DNA of 64,000 nucleotides from Schaedlerella arabinosiphila (GTDB lineage: Bacteria > Bacillota > Clostridia > Lachnospirales > Lachnospiraceae): NCBI RefSeq assembly GCF_003885045.1, contig NZ_RHJS01000002.1, forward strand, positions 186,001 to 250,000, given 5' to 3'. Position 1 is the first letter of the stretch. The number at the start of each line of letters is the position of its first letter. Below the pieces are notes generated by a model. It was given only the letters and a program-made list of their open reading frames with translations. It was not told the origin of the DNA and did not search any database. This document shows positions 17,408-27,209 of the stretch, in pieces. The translations under genes were made by a program, and so were the position numbers.

Positions 17408-18610
17408 ATGAGCAGCAGTGAAACAAGCCGAAAGGGACGATATGGTCAATACGGAGGGCAATACATTCCGGAGACTCTGATGAACGCGGTCCGCGAGCTG
17501 GAGGAAGCCTATGAGAAATACAGCCGTGACCCGGAATTTATCCGGGATCTGGACGAATTGATGAAGAACTATGCAGGGCGCCCTTCCATGCTGTATTTTG
17601 CGGAGAAAATGACAAAGGATCTGGGCGGCGCGAAGATCTATATCAAGCGGGAGGACCTGAACCATACCGGTTCCCACAAGATCAACAACGTGCTGGGTCA
17701 GGTGCTTCTGGCAAAGAGGATGGGCAAGACAAGGGTCATCGCGGAGACCGGTGCCGGACAGCATGGGGTGGCGACGGCCACAGCGGCCGCTCTGATGGGA
17801 ATGGAATGTGAGATTTATATGGGGAAGGAGGACACCGACAGACAGGCACTGAATGTATACCGGATGGAGCTTCTGGGCGCAAAGGTCCATCCGGTGACCA
17901 GCGGCACGCAGACGCTGAAGGACGCGGTCAATGAAACTATGAGGGAATGGACGAAGCGGATGGATGACACTCTGTATGTGCTGGGCTCCGTGATGGGCCC
18001 CCATCCATTTCCCATGATCGTGCGGGACTTTCAGAAGATCATCGGGGAGGAGATCAAAGAGCAGCTTCAGGAAAGAGAAGGGAAGCTTCCGGACGCGGTG
18101 ATCGCCTGTGTGGGCGGCGGAAGCAATGCCATGGGGGCATTTTACGAATTTATCCCATATCCGCAGGTCCGGCTGATCGGATGTGAGGCGGCAGGGCTGG
18201 GCATCCATACAGAGAAGCATGCGGCGGCCATTGCAAAGGGAAGCACAGGGGTTTTCCACGGTATGAAATCCATTTTTTGCCAGGATGAATACGGACAGAT
18301 CGCGCCGGTCTATTCCATTTCCGCAGGGCTGGACTATCCGGGGATCGGGCCGGAGCATGCAAGGCTGGCGGAGACAAAGAGGGCGGAGTATGTGCCCGTC
18401 ACAGACGAAGAAGCAGTCCGGGCGTTTGAATACCTGTCCCGGACAGAAGGCATCATCCCGGCGATAGAGAGCGCCCATGCGGCAGCCTATGCCATGAAGC
18501 TGGCGCCGGTTATGGAAAAGGGCCAGATTATTGTGATTAATCTGTCCGGCCGGGGGGACAAGGACGTGGCGGCAATTGCAAGATACAGGGGGGCAGAGAT
18601 TTATGAATAG
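17408..18610 (+). CDS. trpB: tryptophan synthase beta chain
   Basis: 400 aa, PLP enzyme that joins indole and serine. The PLP lysine is K91 in HTGSHKINN; phosphate-binding GGGSNAMG and the C-terminal PAIESAHA are intact. ATG 17408 ([21 protein letters not shown]) follows AGAGAGGATGAGACT; the frame extends upstream to 17270 but overlaps trpF and encodes a non-homologous tail. It is the standard TrpB1 that works with TrpA. Its TAG overlaps the trpA start. Confidence 0.97.
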   Translation: MSSSETSRKGRYGQYGGQYIPETLMNAVRELEEAYEKYSRDPEFIRDLDELMKNYAGRPSMLYFAEKMTKDLGGAKIYIKREDLNHTGSHKINNVLGQVLLAKRMGKTRVIAETGAGQHGVATATAAALMGMECEIYMGKEDTDRQALNVYRMELLGAKVHPVTSGTQTLKDAVNETMREWTKRMDDTLYVLGSVMGPHPFPMIVRDFQKIIGEEIKEQLQEREGKLPDAVIACVGGGSNAMGAFYEFIPYPQVRLIGCEAAGLGIHTEKHAAAIAKGSTGVFHGMKSIFCQDEYGQIAPVYSISAGLDYPGIGPEHARLAETKRAEYVPVTDEEAVRAFEYLSRTEGIIPAIESAHAAAYAMKLAPVMEKGQIIVINLSGRGDKDVAAIARYRGAEIYE

Positions 18611-19373
18611 AATCAAAGAAGCATTTCACAATAAAAAGGCATTTATTCCGTTTGTGACAGGCGGAGATCCCACACTTGACATTACGGAGCAGCTTTTGTA
18701 TGCTATGGAGGAGGCAGGAGCAGATCTGATCGAGATCGGAATCCCGTTTTCAGATCCCATTGCAGAGGGCGTGGTGATCCAGGAGGCAAACGAACGCGCC
18801 CTGAAAGCAGGATTCACTGCGGATAAGCTTTTTGACATGATCCGGCGTGCGAGACAGAGGGTGACAGTGCCGATGGTGTTCCTCACCTATCTGAATCCCA
18901 TTTATACCTATGGAAAAGAGAAATTTATGAAACGCTGTGAGGAGTGCGGAATTGACGGCATCATTGTGCCGGATATGCCTTTTGAGGAAAAAAGAGAGCT
19001 TTCCGATGTCTGTGAAAAATATGGTGTGGACATTATTTCGCTGATCGCCCCCACTTCGAATGAACGGATACGGATGATCGCCGGAGAAGCAAAAGGATAC
19101 ATTTACTGTGTGTCATCATTGGGGGTGACGGGGGTACGCAATGAGATCAAGACCGATATCGCCGGGATGGTGAAATTGGTCAGAGAGACCACGGAGGTTC
19201 CCTGTGCGGTGGGATTCGGGATCTCAACCCCGGAGCAGGCCAGGAAGATGGCAGAGTTGTCCGATGGGGCGATCGTAGGAAGTGCCATCGTGAAGATCAT
19301 TGCGGAGCATGGAGAAGACTGTGTGCCTCATGTAACAGAATATGTGAGAACTATGAAAGGAGCACTGCCATGA
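18603..19373 (+). CDS. trpA: tryptophan synthase alpha chain
   Basis: 256-aa TIM barrel that cleaves indole-3-glycerol phosphate and channels indole to TrpB. The general-acid Glu is E44 in [12 protein letters not shown]. The second catalytic acid, Asp60 in the enterobacterial enzyme (ADGP), is Glu55 here (AEGV), a conservative change that I recall from other clostridial TrpA proteins. [17 protein letters not shown] and [10 protein letters not shown] (phosphate site) are present. ATG 18603 follows a G-rich ribosome site and overlaps the trpB stop. Confidence 0.95.
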   Translation: MNRIKEAFHNKKAFIPFVTGGDPTLDITEQLLYAMEEAGADLIEIGIPFSDPIAEGVVIQEANERALKAGFTADKLFDMIRRARQRVTVPMVFLTYLNPIYTYGKEKFMKRCEECGIDGIIVPDMPFEEKRELSDVCEKYGVDIISLIAPTSNERIRMIAGEAKGYIYCVSSLGVTGVRNEIKTDIAGMVKLVRETTEVPCAVGFGISTPEQARKMAELSDGAIVGSAIVKIIAEHGEDCVPHVTEYVRTMKGALP

Positions 19374-20326
19374 AGTACATAGAAATCCCTTATGTAAAGA
19401 AAAAAGTATCCCGTATTTTGTACGGAACTGCCGCGCCTCCGTTTATGCAGGGCGAAGATGGAAACGACCTGCTGGACGCCATGTATGCCCTGGGAATCAA
19501 TGCGTTTGATTCGGCTCGGGTGTACGGCGGGGCGGAAAAGTCACTGGGAAAATGGATTGAGGACCGGAAGCTGCGGGATAAGGTTATCATTCTTTCCAAA
19601 TGCGCCCACCCGGACCCCTCCGGAAGGAAGCGGGTCAATGAAAAGGAGATCCGGGAAGATTTTGCGGAATCCGCCGAATATCTGCGGACGGACCATATCG
19701 ATATCTATCTGCTGCACCGGGACGATCCGGAGGTGCCGGTGGGAGAAATTGTGGAGATTTTGAATGCCATGCATGAGGAGGGGAAGATCGGCGCTTTCGG
19801 AGGTTCCAACTGGACCCACAGAAGGATTGCCGAGGCAAATGCATATGCCAGGGAGCACCATCTGATCCCGTTTAGCGTATCCAGTCCCCATTTCAGTCTG
19901 GCAGAGCAGGTCAGGGATCTCTGGGGCGGCGGCTGTGTGACCATCTCCGGCCCTTCCAACGGAGCGGCAAGGGAGTGGTACCGGAACCAGAATATGCCGG
20001 TGATAGCCTATTCCAGCCTGTCCCACGGGTTTTTATCCGGAAAGCTGAAAAGCGGGGAGCGGGAGAAGGCGGATCAGATTCTGGATGAATTTGCAATGAA
20101 GGGATATGGGTGTGCGGATAACTTTGAACGGCTGCGCAGATGCGAGGAACTGGCTGAGAAGAAGCAATGCACCGTGTCCCAGATCGCCATGGCATGGCTC
20201 TTCCGGCAGGAACTGAACACGCTTGCGGTGGTGAGTACGTCCAGCGCGGAGCGGATGCAGGCCAATATTGACGCAATGTCTATCAGATTCAGTGAGGAAG
20301 AGGCGGCGTATCTGGATTTACTGTAG
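19370..20326 (+). CDS. aldo/keto reductase family protein
   Basis: 318-aa (beta/alpha)8 NADPH-dependent oxidoreductase. The catalytic tetrad can be followed: Asp in NAFDSARVYG, its Tyr, Lys in IILSKCAHPD, and His in DIYLLHRDDPEVPVGE; the C-terminal cofactor segment VSTSSAERMQANIDA is present. Its ATG overlaps the trpA TGA (ATGA at 19370-19373), so it is the last gene of the trp operon and translationally coupled to it. A substrate linked to tryptophan or indole metabolism is possible but is inference only; no such role is known to me. No terminator was seen after it. Confidence 0.9.
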   Translation: MKYIEIPYVKKKVSRILYGTAAPPFMQGEDGNDLLDAMYALGINAFDSARVYGGAEKSLGKWIEDRKLRDKVIILSKCAHPDPSGRKRVNEKEIREDFAESAEYLRTDHIDIYLLHRDDPEVPVGEIVEILNAMHEEGKIGAFGGSNWTHRRIAEANAYAREHHLIPFSVSSPHFSLAEQVRDLWGGGCVTISGPSNGAAREWYRNQNMPVIAYSSLSHGFLSGKLKSGEREKADQILDEFAMKGYGCADNFERLRRCEELAEKKQCTVSQIAMAWLFRQELNTLAVVSTSSAERMQANIDAMSIRFSEEEAAYLDLL

Positions 20327-20341
20327 GCGGCCGGGCAGCAA

Positions 20342-20385
20342 TTTATTCCAGCGGAGCAGCGAGCCAGGTTGCCATGCCTGCATAT
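20342..20385 (+). repeat. dispersed hairpin repeat, copy A (divergent)
   Basis: About 44 bp beginning TTTATTCCAGCGGAGC, alignable over its length with copies at 27210-27256 (opposite strand) and 28779-28825. This is the most diverged copy. It lies between two convergent genes. Confidence 0.65.
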
Positions 20386-20389
20386 TTGA

Positions 20390-21271
20390 CTACCGCGTAA
20401 GGGCTGGACGGGGGGATGGCTGCTGCGGGGAATTTGACTTCTGCAGGCTCCGGGGCGGCTCCTGAAATTCTGCCTTGTAGGAACGGGAAAAGGTGGAATA
20501 ATCCCGGAATCCGGCGGCAAAGCAGGCTTCCGTGATGGGGGCGCCCTCTTCGATCAGGCTGCGGGCCAGAAGGAGCCGGCGGTAGGTGATGTAGCTGCCG
20601 ATGGTATATCCTGTCTCGGCTTTGAACAGGCGCATCATGTAATATTTGCTGATAAAAAATGTATCCGCGAGGCTGTCAATATCCAGTGCATCGGTCAGAT
20701 GGAGATGGATGTAGTGCAGGATGGCAATGACTTTCGAGTTGTAGTGTTCCGTGTCCAGAAATTCGATCCTTTTCTTCAAGGCCGCCCGGTTCAGTTGGAT
20801 CATAAATTCCAGGAACAGCACCTGACGGTACAGGCTGCTGGCATATTCCGTATCACTGAAGGATTTTTCCAGCCGGTTGGTGATCTTGAACAGGGAGCTT
20901 TTCTCCAGGGAGGGAATCCGCAGCACGTGGGAGTGTTCCTCCTTTGCCTTTTGAAAACAAAAACTCAGGTCGTATTCTTCGTTCTGATAATCCGCCATAA
21001 AGCCGGGAGATATATAGACGATGATCCGTTCATAGGGCACGGAACCATCCACCTGAATCCGGTGCAGGTCGTTTTTTTCCACCAGAACGATATCGTAGGG
21101 CTCCAGCTCATAAGTTTTTCCTTCTATATAATACTGTACATTTCCGCGGATAAAGATGGTAATCTTATGGAACTCGTGATAGTGGAACTGATACTCCTTC
21201 ACCAGTTGGTCGGTCAGATGAAAGATGCGGAAATCACTGTTCAGATATCCTTTTTTTTCATAATTTCCCAT
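20390..21271 (-). CDS. AraC family transcriptional regulator
   Basis: 293 aa. An N-terminal cupin-type sensor (HYHEFHKITIFIRGNVQYYIEG, then YELEPYDIVLVEKNDLHRIQV) and a C-terminal AraC double helix-turn-helix (about 190-280) with DIDSLADTFFISKYYMMRLFKAETG and the second motif ITEACFAAGFRDYSTFSRSYKAEFQEPP. Convergent with the trp/aldo-keto operon and divergent from the DapF-like gene, with a 233-bp gap holding promoters for both. The ligand is unknown; the neighbouring DapF-like gene or itself are plausible targets. ATG 21271 follows AAAGGAGAAGCT. Confidence 0.92.
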   Translation of the reverse strand: MGNYEKKGYLNSDFRIFHLTDQLVKEYQFHYHEFHKITIFIRGNVQYYIEGKTYELEPYDIVLVEKNDLHRIQVDGSVPYERIIVYISPGFMADYQNEEYDLSFCFQKAKEEHSHVLRIPSLEKSSLFKITNRLEKSFSDTEYASSLYRQVLFLEFMIQLNRAALKKRIEFLDTEHYNSKVIAILHYIHLHLTDALDIDSLADTFFISKYYMMRLFKAETGYTIGSYITYRRLLLARSLIEEGAPITEACFAAGFRDYSTFSRSYKAEFQEPPRSLQKSNSPQQPSPRPALTR

Positions 21272-21321
21272 AGCTTCTCCTTTATCATGTTTTTATATGT
21301 CAGTCTGCATATGCTGGTTTC

Positions 21322-21350
21322 ATTATACAGCAGTATCTGCAATGTTTAAA
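21322..21350 (-). promoter_or_regulatory. promoter of the AraC regulator
   Basis: Minus strand: TTTAAA (21350-21345), 17-bp spacer, TATAAT (21327-21322), about 50 bp before the start codon. Confidence 0.65.
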
Positions 21351-21383
21351 GCATTTTCTGCGTATTATTTGAAAAAAATGCTT

Positions 21384-21391
21384 GCTATAAT
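21384..21391 (+). promoter_or_regulatory. extended -10 promoter of the DapF-like gene
   Basis: TGCTATAAT (TATAAT at 21386-21391 with the TGn extension) lies 113 bp ahead of the start codon at 21505. No good -35, as is usual for extended -10 promoters. The leader has no structure that I recognise. Confidence 0.55.
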
Positions 21392-21504
21392 AGTAAAAAA
21401 GATACGGACGGCAGACCTCGAAGGTGCTGCCGGAAATGAACAAACCATGCAGAAATCCGCACGAAACCGTGGGGAAGGGCTGCACAAAGCTTGGAGGTGC
21501 GACG

Positions 21505-22362
21505 ATGAAAACCGTAGTAGAACGATATCATGGACTGGGAAATGATTATCTGGTATTTGATCCGAATAAAAATGATCTGAAGCTGAACAGGGAAAATGCG
21601 GCTATGCTGTGCAACCGTAACCTGGGGCTGGGCTCCGACGGAATCCTGGAGGGGCCGTTTATAGGGGAAAAGCATATGTCGCTTAAGATCTGGAATCCGG
21701 ACGGGAGCATTGCCGAGAAGAGCGGAAACGGAGTACGCATTTTTGCAAAATATCTCAAAGACGCTGGCTATGTACAAAAGAAAAAATACCATCTGCAGAC
21801 AGACGGCGGCATGGTGGAGATCGCATATCTGAATGAGGACGGGAGCAGGCTGCGCATATCCATGGGGAAGCTGTCCTTCTGGAGCGATGAGATTCCGGTG
21901 GCCGGAGAGCGCAGGGAGGTCATCAATGAGGATATGGTATTCGGAAATATGTTCTATCCGGCAACCTGTGTATCGGTGGGGAATCCGCACTGCGTCATCC
22001 CCATGGATGAGATCTCGGAGGAGCTGGTGCGCAGGCTGGGAAGTGTTTCCGAAACGGCAAGATATTTTCCGGAACGCGTGAATACGGAGATCATGAAGGT
22101 GATCGACAATTCCAACATTGCCATCGAGACATTCGAGCGCGGCGCCGGGTATACCATGGCAAACGGAACCGGAGCCTGTGCGGCGGCCGGCGTGGCATAT
22201 AAGCTGGGCCTGACGGGAAACAAGGTGATCGTCCACATGCCGGGAGGAGACTTGCAGGTGGAGATTGACGATGACTGGGAGACTTATATGACCGGGGACG
22301 TATTCTATGTGGCGAAGATCAGTCTGAGCAGCGAGTTTACCGAAAAGCTCCGGGCACTGTGA
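21505..22362 (+). CDS. DapF-like epimerase superfamily protein lacking both catalytic cysteines
   Basis: 285 aa with clear similarity to diaminopimelate epimerase along its length: YHGLGNDYLVFD at the start, LGSDG, WNPDGSIAEKSGNGVR, GNPHCVIP, FERGAGYTMANGTGACAAAG. In canonical DapF the two-base mechanism needs Cys73 (CGNG) and Cys217 (ACGTGAC); here these are Ser73 (KSGNG) and Asn220 (ANGTG). So classical Cys-Cys racemisation is not possible. I recall similar SGNG variants annotated as dapF in other gut anaerobes, so this is probably a conserved subfamily rather than a decayed copy. ATG 21505 follows GGAGGTG; a longer frame to 21424 has no ribosome site. Confidence 0.85.
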   Translation: MKTVVERYHGLGNDYLVFDPNKNDLKLNRENAAMLCNRNLGLGSDGILEGPFIGEKHMSLKIWNPDGSIAEKSGNGVRIFAKYLKDAGYVQKKKYHLQTDGGMVEIAYLNEDGSRLRISMGKLSFWSDEIPVAGERREVINEDMVFGNMFYPATCVSVGNPHCVIPMDEISEELVRRLGSVSETARYFPERVNTEIMKVIDNSNIAIETFERGAGYTMANGTGACAAAGVAYKLGLTGNKVIVHMPGGDLQVEIDDDWETYMTGDVFYVAKISLSSEFTEKLRAL

Positions 22363-22382
22363 TGAAATAAGACAGGACAAAA

Positions 22383-22413
22383 AAGAATCTCTTGTTGCAG
22401 AGATTCTTTTTTT
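22383..22413 (+). terminator. intrinsic terminator after the DapF-like gene
   Basis: GAATCTCT pairs with AGAGATTC around a short TTGTTGC loop and is followed by seven or more T, 20 bp past the stop codon. Confidence 0.9.
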
Positions 22414-22517
22414 GTGCTACCATGGCTATAACAATTCAAAAGATAAGGAACTGTGGAGCAGCGGGCTTGGGAACGTCTGGAAAAGTTCCGCTTGTCTGCG
22501 GTTTCTGAGGAGAACAT

Positions 22518-22895
22518 ATGCTGATAGAGATAGATTTTAACAGTGAGGAAGCGATCTATATCCAGCTTCGGAATCAGATCATCCTGGGAATTGCGACTTC
22601 CATATTCCAGGAAGGGGATTCCCTGCCGTCTGTCCGCCAGCTTGCGGACACCATCGGGGTGAACATGCATACGGTCAACAAAGCCTATGCCGTTCTAAAG
22701 CAGGAGGGCTTCATCAGCCTGGATAAGAGACGGGGCGCGGTCATCCGCGTGGATATCGACAAGATCAAGGCATTGGAAGAGATGCGGGAGCAGCTTCGGC
22801 TTGTACTGGCAAAGGGCTGCTGTAAAAATATCACCAGGGAAGAGGTACACGGCCTGGTGGACGACATATTCGACACATACTCAGGAATGATTTAG
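22518..22895 (+). CDS. GntR family regulator (YtrA subfamily)
   Basis: 125 aa. An N-terminal GntR winged helix (AIYIQLRNQIILGIATSIFQEGDSLPSVRQLADTIGVNMHTVNKAYAVLKQEGFI) followed by only about 50 residues, the short helical tail typical of YtrA-type members, which lack a large ligand domain. Located 21 bp upstream of clpC and in the same direction, so probably cotranscribed and a candidate repressor of the operon. A similar place is taken by CtsR in bacilli. ATG 22518 is preceded by GAGGAGAACAT. Confidence 0.9.
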   Translation: MLIEIDFNSEEAIYIQLRNQIILGIATSIFQEGDSLPSVRQLADTIGVNMHTVNKAYAVLKQEGFISLDKRRGAVIRVDIDKIKALEEMREQLRLVLAKGCCKNITREEVHGLVDDIFDTYSGMI

Positions 22896-22916
22896 AAGGA
22901 AGGGAAGGCAGACTTT

Positions 22917-25361
22917 ATGCAGAATCGTTATACAAAACAGGCGGAGAGAGCCATCAATTATGCGGCGGCGGCCGCAAAGGAGCACAAGCATCCCTATATC
23001 GGGACGGAGCATCTCCTTTTGGGGCTCTGCAAAGAGATTACCGGCGTGGCCGGGCAGGTGCTGGCGCGGCACGGTGTGGAGGAAGAAAAGCTCCTTCAGC
23101 TTATGGACGAGCTGATCGTACCGGGCGGAGAGGAGCCGGTTACACTGCGTCCCCAGAGAAGCCCCAGGCTTGAGTACATTCTGGAGGACAGCATCCGGGA
23201 GGCAGGACATTTTCATATGGATAAGGTGGGGACGGAGCATCTTCTGATGGCCATCATCCATGATGCGGACTGCGTGGCGGCCAGGATTCTGACCACGCTG
23301 AACGTCAACCTGCAGAAGGTAGTGCAGGACATTCTCTTTGCGGCGGGCGTGGACTCCAGAAGCTACCAGGAGGAGCTGCAGGAGGACGGAAGAGGAAGGA
23401 ACAGCGCAGTAGAGCAGTTCTGTAAGGATATGACCGGGGAGGCGGAAGAAGGAAAGCTGGACCCGGTGATCGGCCGGGAGGAGGAGATCTTCCGTCTGAT
23501 GCAGGTTTTAAGCAGGCGGACGAAGAACAACCCCTGCCTGGTGGGCGAGCCCGGCGTGGGCAAGACGGCGGTTCTGGAAGGTCTGGCCCAGCGGCTGGCC
23601 TCCGGGCTTGTGCCGGAAAGCATGAAGGGCAGACGTATCTATACACTGGATCTGCCGGGGCTGATTGCAGGCTCCAAGTACCGCGGAGAATTTGAGGAGA
23701 GAATGAAAGCGCTGATCTCGGAGGTGGAGTCAGATCCCAATGTGATCCTGTTTATGGATGAGCTTCACACCCTGATCGGCGCAGGCGGCGCGGAGGGCGC
23801 CATGGATGCCTCCAACATCCTCAAACCTGCGCTGGCAAGAGGGGAGCTGCAGATGATCGGGGCCACCACCCTGGCGGAATATCGGAAATATATTGAAAAG
23901 GACGCGGCTCTGGAACGGCGTTTCCAGCCGGTAAATGTGGAAGAGCCGACGAAGACGCACTGCCTGGAGATCCTGGAAGGACTGAAGGAAAAATACGAAA
24001 CCCACCACCGGGTTACCATAGGAACAGATGCCATGGAGGCAGCCGTACACATGTCGGAGCGTTATATCACAGACCGCAATCTTCCCGACAAGGCTATTGA
24101 CGTGCTGGATGAGACATGCTCCAGGGTCAGCCTGAAGGGATACAAGATTCCGGAGAACCTTTCCAGACTGGAGGATTCCCAGAAGGAGCTGATCCGCCAG
24201 AAGGAAGCAAGCATTATGGCAGGGGATTTCACAGAGGCGCATCTGATTCAGAAGGAACAGCAGGCGGTTGAGAAAAAGATCGAAGCTATGCGGAAGCGTT
24301 TTGATAAAAAAAATGAGGCCCAGCATCCGGTAGTCACGGAACAGGATATCGCTGAGGTGGTGTCCGCATGGACAAAGATCCCGGTGCAGAAGCTGGAGGA
24401 AAGCGACAGCCAGCGGCTGAACAAGCTGGAAAAAGAGCTTCACAAGCGGGTCATCGGACAGGAGGAAGCGGTCAGCGCGGTGGCAAGGGCTGTAAAGCGC
24501 GGCCGGACGGGATTGAAGGACCCCAGAAGGCCCATTGGCTCCTTCCTGTTCCTGGGACCTACAGGGGTAGGAAAGACCGAATTGTCCAAGGCCCTTGCGG
24601 AGGCTTTGTTCGGCAATGAGGAATCCATCATCCGGGTAGACATGTCCGAATATATGGAAAAGCATTCGGTGGCCAAGATGATCGGCTCCCCTCCGGGATA
24701 CGTGGGCCATGGGGACGGCGGCCAGCTCAGCGACCGGGTCCGCACGCATCCCTATTCGGTCGTGCTGTTTGACGAGGTGGAAAAGGCGCATCCGGACGTA
24801 TTCAATATTCTTCTGCAGGTGCTGGATGACGGACATATCACCGATTCCCAGGGAAGAAAGGTGGATTTCAGCAACACGGTCATCATCATGACTTCCAATG
24901 CGGGGGCCAAGGCGATCATTGATCCCAAGAAGCTTGGATTTGCCGTGAAGGAGGACAAAAAGAGCGATTACGAACGGATGAAACAGAATGTCATGGATGA
25001 GGTGAAGCTGATCTTCCGCCCGGAATTTCTGAACCGGATCGATGAGATCATCGTATTCCATCCGCTGGATAAGAACCATATGAAGCAGATCGTGACCCTG
25101 CTTGTAAAGGCGTTTACAAACCGTCTGAAAGAGCAGATGAACATTACCCTGACGCTGCGTGATTCTGCAAAGGTTCACATCGTGGAAAAAGGGACCGACG
25201 CGAAATACGGTGCAAGGCCCTTGCGCCGGGCGATGCAGACCGAGCTGGAGGACAAGCTGGCAGAAGCCATCTTAAACGGAGAGATCGTTCCCGGAACCTG
25301 CGTAGAAGCCGGAATTTCCAAAAAGGAGATTAAATTTTATCCAAAAGAAATAAATGAGTAG
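22917..25361 (+). CDS. clpC: ClpC-type AAA+ unfoldase
   Basis: 814 aa, the Hsp100 partner of ClpP. Two Clp_N repeats (about 5-145), first AAA+ module with Walker A GEPGVGKT (210-217) and [14 protein letters not shown], a short linker with a UVR-like pattern ([28 protein letters not shown]), second AAA+ module with GPTGVGKT (about 547-554), [24 protein letters not shown] and the C-terminal [11 protein letters not shown] sensor-2 region. The short middle domain and overall length fit ClpC rather than ClpB. Start ATG 22917 follows GAAGGGAAGGCAGACTTT. The operon partner is the GntR regulator, not the ctsR-mcsAB set of bacilli. Confidence 0.93.
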   Translation: MQNRYTKQAERAINYAAAAAKEHKHPYIGTEHLLLGLCKEITGVAGQVLARHGVEEEKLLQLMDELIVPGGEEPVTLRPQRSPRLEYILEDSIREAGHFHMDKVGTEHLLMAIIHDADCVAARILTTLNVNLQKVVQDILFAAGVDSRSYQEELQEDGRGRNSAVEQFCKDMTGEAEEGKLDPVIGREEEIFRLMQVLSRRTKNNPCLVGEPGVGKTAVLEGLAQRLASGLVPESMKGRRIYTLDLPGLIAGSKYRGEFEERMKALISEVESDPNVILFMDELHTLIGAGGAEGAMDASNILKPALARGELQMIGATTLAEYRKYIEKDAALERRFQPVNVEEPTKTHCLEILEGLKEKYETHHRVTIGTDAMEAAVHMSERYITDRNLPDKAIDVLDETCSRVSLKGYKIPENLSRLEDSQKELIRQKEASIMAGDFTEAHLIQKEQQAVEKKIEAMRKRFDKKNEAQHPVVTEQDIAEVVSAWTKIPVQKLEESDSQRLNKLEKELHKRVIGQEEAVSAVARAVKRGRTGLKDPRRPIGSFLFLGPTGVGKTELSKALAEALFGNEESIIRVDMSEYMEKHSVAKMIGSPPGYVGHGDGGQLSDRVRTHPYSVVLFDEVEKAHPDVFNILLQVLDDGHITDSQGRKVDFSNTVIIMTSNAGAKAIIDPKKLGFAVKEDKKSDYERMKQNVMDEVKLIFRPEFLNRIDEIIVFHPLDKNHMKQIVTLLVKAFTNRLKEQMNITLTLRDSAKVHIVEKGTDAKYGARPLRRAMQTELEDKLAEAILNGEIVPGTCVEAGISKKEIKFYPKEINE

Positions 25362-25432
25362 AAAATAAGAGAAATTTATTATATAATATAGACAACAAAA
25401 GATTTTCTCAAAATACTTAGGAGGATTTAGAA

Positions 25433-25846
25433 ATGGCAAGAGTAGAGGAATTATTACGTACGGAAAAGGATGGGACGATCAGCTTTGGAGATTACACACT
25501 GGCATCGAAGACAAAGCTGGATAATTTCGAATTTGAAGGCGATCTTTATAAAGTAAAAACATTTGCTGAAATCACCAAGCTGGAAAAGAACGGCATGTTT
25601 GTATACGAATCCGTTCCGGGCAGCGCGGTGGAGAACTTCAAAGCTACGGACACAGAGGTGAATTTCCGGATCTCGGCTCCGGAGGATGTGAACTTTACGC
25701 TGGAGCTTCAGCCGGAGAGTGAGTACGAGGTGCTGATCGGAGGCGCGTCGGCCGGGAAGATGAATACCAATCTCAGCGGGAAGCTGAGTGTCAGCGTGGA
25801 GCTGGGAGGCGATGAGAGCACAGAGGTCAGGATTGTGAAGATGTAG
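25433..25846 (+). CDS. conserved hypothetical protein of Clostridia
   Basis: 137 aa, soluble, no signal peptide or membrane segment. The sequence is a run of short beta strands and acidic loops (FVYESVPGSAVENFK, then NTNLSGKLSVSVELGG near the end). I recall close relatives in Lachnospiraceae, sometimes labelled endosialidase without support; no enzyme motif is visible and I assign no function. ATG 25433 follows a perfect AGGAGG. A TATAAT at 25382-25387 could be its -10 but no -35 is seen. It follows clpC by 71 bp and has a hairpin terminator downstream. Confidence 0.75.
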   Translation: MARVEELLRTEKDGTISFGDYTLASKTKLDNFEFEGDLYKVKTFAEITKLEKNGMFVYESVPGSAVENFKATDTEVNFRISAPEDVNFTLELQPESEYEVLIGGASAGKMNTNLSGKLSVSVELGGDESTEVRIVKM

Positions 25847-25921
25847 GAGGGATGCACCGGTATAGACCGGAAGATCCATTCACTAAGTGAATGATAGACA
25901 ATTCAGGATATTAAAAATATA

Positions 25922-25958
25922 TGGAACTGTCACTTGGCAGAGTGGCAGTTTCTGTATT
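25922..25958 (+). terminator. probable intrinsic terminator
   Basis: GGAACTGTCACT pairs with AGTGGCAGTTTC around a six-base loop. The following T tract is weak (TCTGTATTT). Located about 80 bp past the small conserved gene and just ahead of the AAA-ATPase-like gene. Confidence 0.5.
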
Positions 25959-25981
25959 TAGGAAAGGGGTGGGCTGGCAGG

Positions 25982-27178
25982 ATGGGTATATATTTGAATG
26001 GGAAAAAAGCATATGGTTTATTTCAGGAGGACGCTTCGCTGACATATTACGTGGATAAGACAGATATCCTGGAGGAACTTGTGCCGATATTGGAACAAAA
26101 GAAAATTAGAACTGACAAAACAGAATCCGACAAGGGAAAGAGCCTCAAATATATCTGCATTACCAGGCCGCGCCGTTTCGGAAAGACGGTGATGGCCAAT
26201 ATGATCGCCTCTTATTTGGGAAGGGGCGTGGACAGCAGCAAAGAGTTTGACCGCTTAAAAGTGTCCCAGTATGAATGGTACAGAAAGCATCTGAACCAGC
26301 ACAATGTGATTCGGATTTCGTTTAATGAGATGCCGAGAAACTGTGAATCATTCAGGCAGTACATCACAAGAATAGAAGATGGACTTCTTACAGATTTGGG
26401 AAAAGCGTATCCTGACGCGGAAATTGAAAAAGACGATGCAGTGTGGGACGCGCTGACAAAGATATACGAATACTGCGACGGTGAAAAATTTGTCTTTATA
26501 CTGGATGAGTGGGATTTTATTTACCACCAGAAATTTGTTTCACAAGAGGAGAAGGATGCATTTACCAAGTTCCTCAGCGTCCTTTTGAAGGATCAGCCGT
26601 ATGTGGAGATGGTCTATATGACGGGGATTCTTCCGATTTCGAAATATTCCAGCGGTTCGGAACTCAATATGTTTTTTGAGTTCTCAATGGCAACCATGGA
26701 AAAGTACAGCGAGTATTTCGGATTCACGGATGAGGAGGTGGATGCGCTATACCAGCGGTATATAAGACTGGAAGACAAGCCAAAGGTGTCACGGGACGAC
26801 CTGAGACTCTGGTATAACGGCTATCAGACGATGTCCGGAAGAAGGCTTTACAATCCACGCTCGGTCGTCGGCGCGCTGGAGTACAATCAGATTGGAAGCT
26901 ACTGGACGACTTCCGGGCCCTACGATGAAATCTATTATTACGTAAAAAACGATACTGCCAATATGCGGGAGGACATTGCGCTCATGATGAGCGGGACACC
27001 GGTGCCGGCAAATGTACAGGAATATGCTTCCGTCTCGATGGATCTTAAGACAAAGGATGAGATTTTTTCGGCTATGGTGGTATACGGCTTTTTAAGTTAT
27101 CTGAATGGCTGCGTGTCCATTCCAAATAAGGAACTGATGGATAAGTTTGCGGAAATGATGCTGCTGAGCGCCGGATAA
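25982..27178 (+). CDS. AAA-ATPase-like protein, truncated before its nuclease domain
   Basis: 398 aa. Start of the AAA-ATPase_like family (often followed by a DUF1703 PD-(D/E)XK nuclease): YYVDKTDILEEL, Walker A-like RPRRFGKTV, Walker B FVFILDEWD, and the LWYNGYQ segment near 275. Homologues usually run to 520-600 aa and end in the nuclease domain; this one stops at about the domain boundary, right where repeat copy B begins (27210). So the gene has probably lost its nuclease. I start at ATG 25982 (MGIYLNGKKAYG, the family's normal N-terminus) rather than 25934. The biological role of the family is not established. Confidence 0.75.
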   Translation: MGIYLNGKKAYGLFQEDASLTYYVDKTDILEELVPILEQKKIRTDKTESDKGKSLKYICITRPRRFGKTVMANMIASYLGRGVDSSKEFDRLKVSQYEWYRKHLNQHNVIRISFNEMPRNCESFRQYITRIEDGLLTDLGKAYPDAEIEKDDAVWDALTKIYEYCDGEKFVFILDEWDFIYHQKFVSQEEKDAFTKFLSVLLKDQPYVEMVYMTGILPISKYSSGSELNMFFEFSMATMEKYSEYFGFTDEEVDALYQRYIRLEDKPKVSRDDLRLWYNGYQTMSGRRLYNPRSVVGALEYNQIGSYWTTSGPYDEIYYYVKNDTANMREDIALMMSGTPVPANVQEYASVSMDLKTKDEIFSAMVVYGFLSYLNGCVSIPNKELMDKFAEMMLLSAG

Positions 27179-27209
27179 AGCTGCCGCCCAGTACCGTAAA
27201 GTCAAATAT

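Noticed and set aside
17255..18616. Minus-strand open frame of about 450 codons opposite trpB
   Set aside because: trpB on the plus strand is complete and conserved; the antisense frame is a by-product of GC-rich codon bias and resembles no protein.
23730..25178. Minus-strand open frame of about 480 codons opposite clpC
   Set aside because: Entirely inside clpC, no start signal, composition typical of antisense translation.
25878..25893. ATTCACTAAGTGAAT palindrome as an operator
   Set aside because: A single short palindrome between two genes without an adjacent promoter or a second copy in the window; too little to call.
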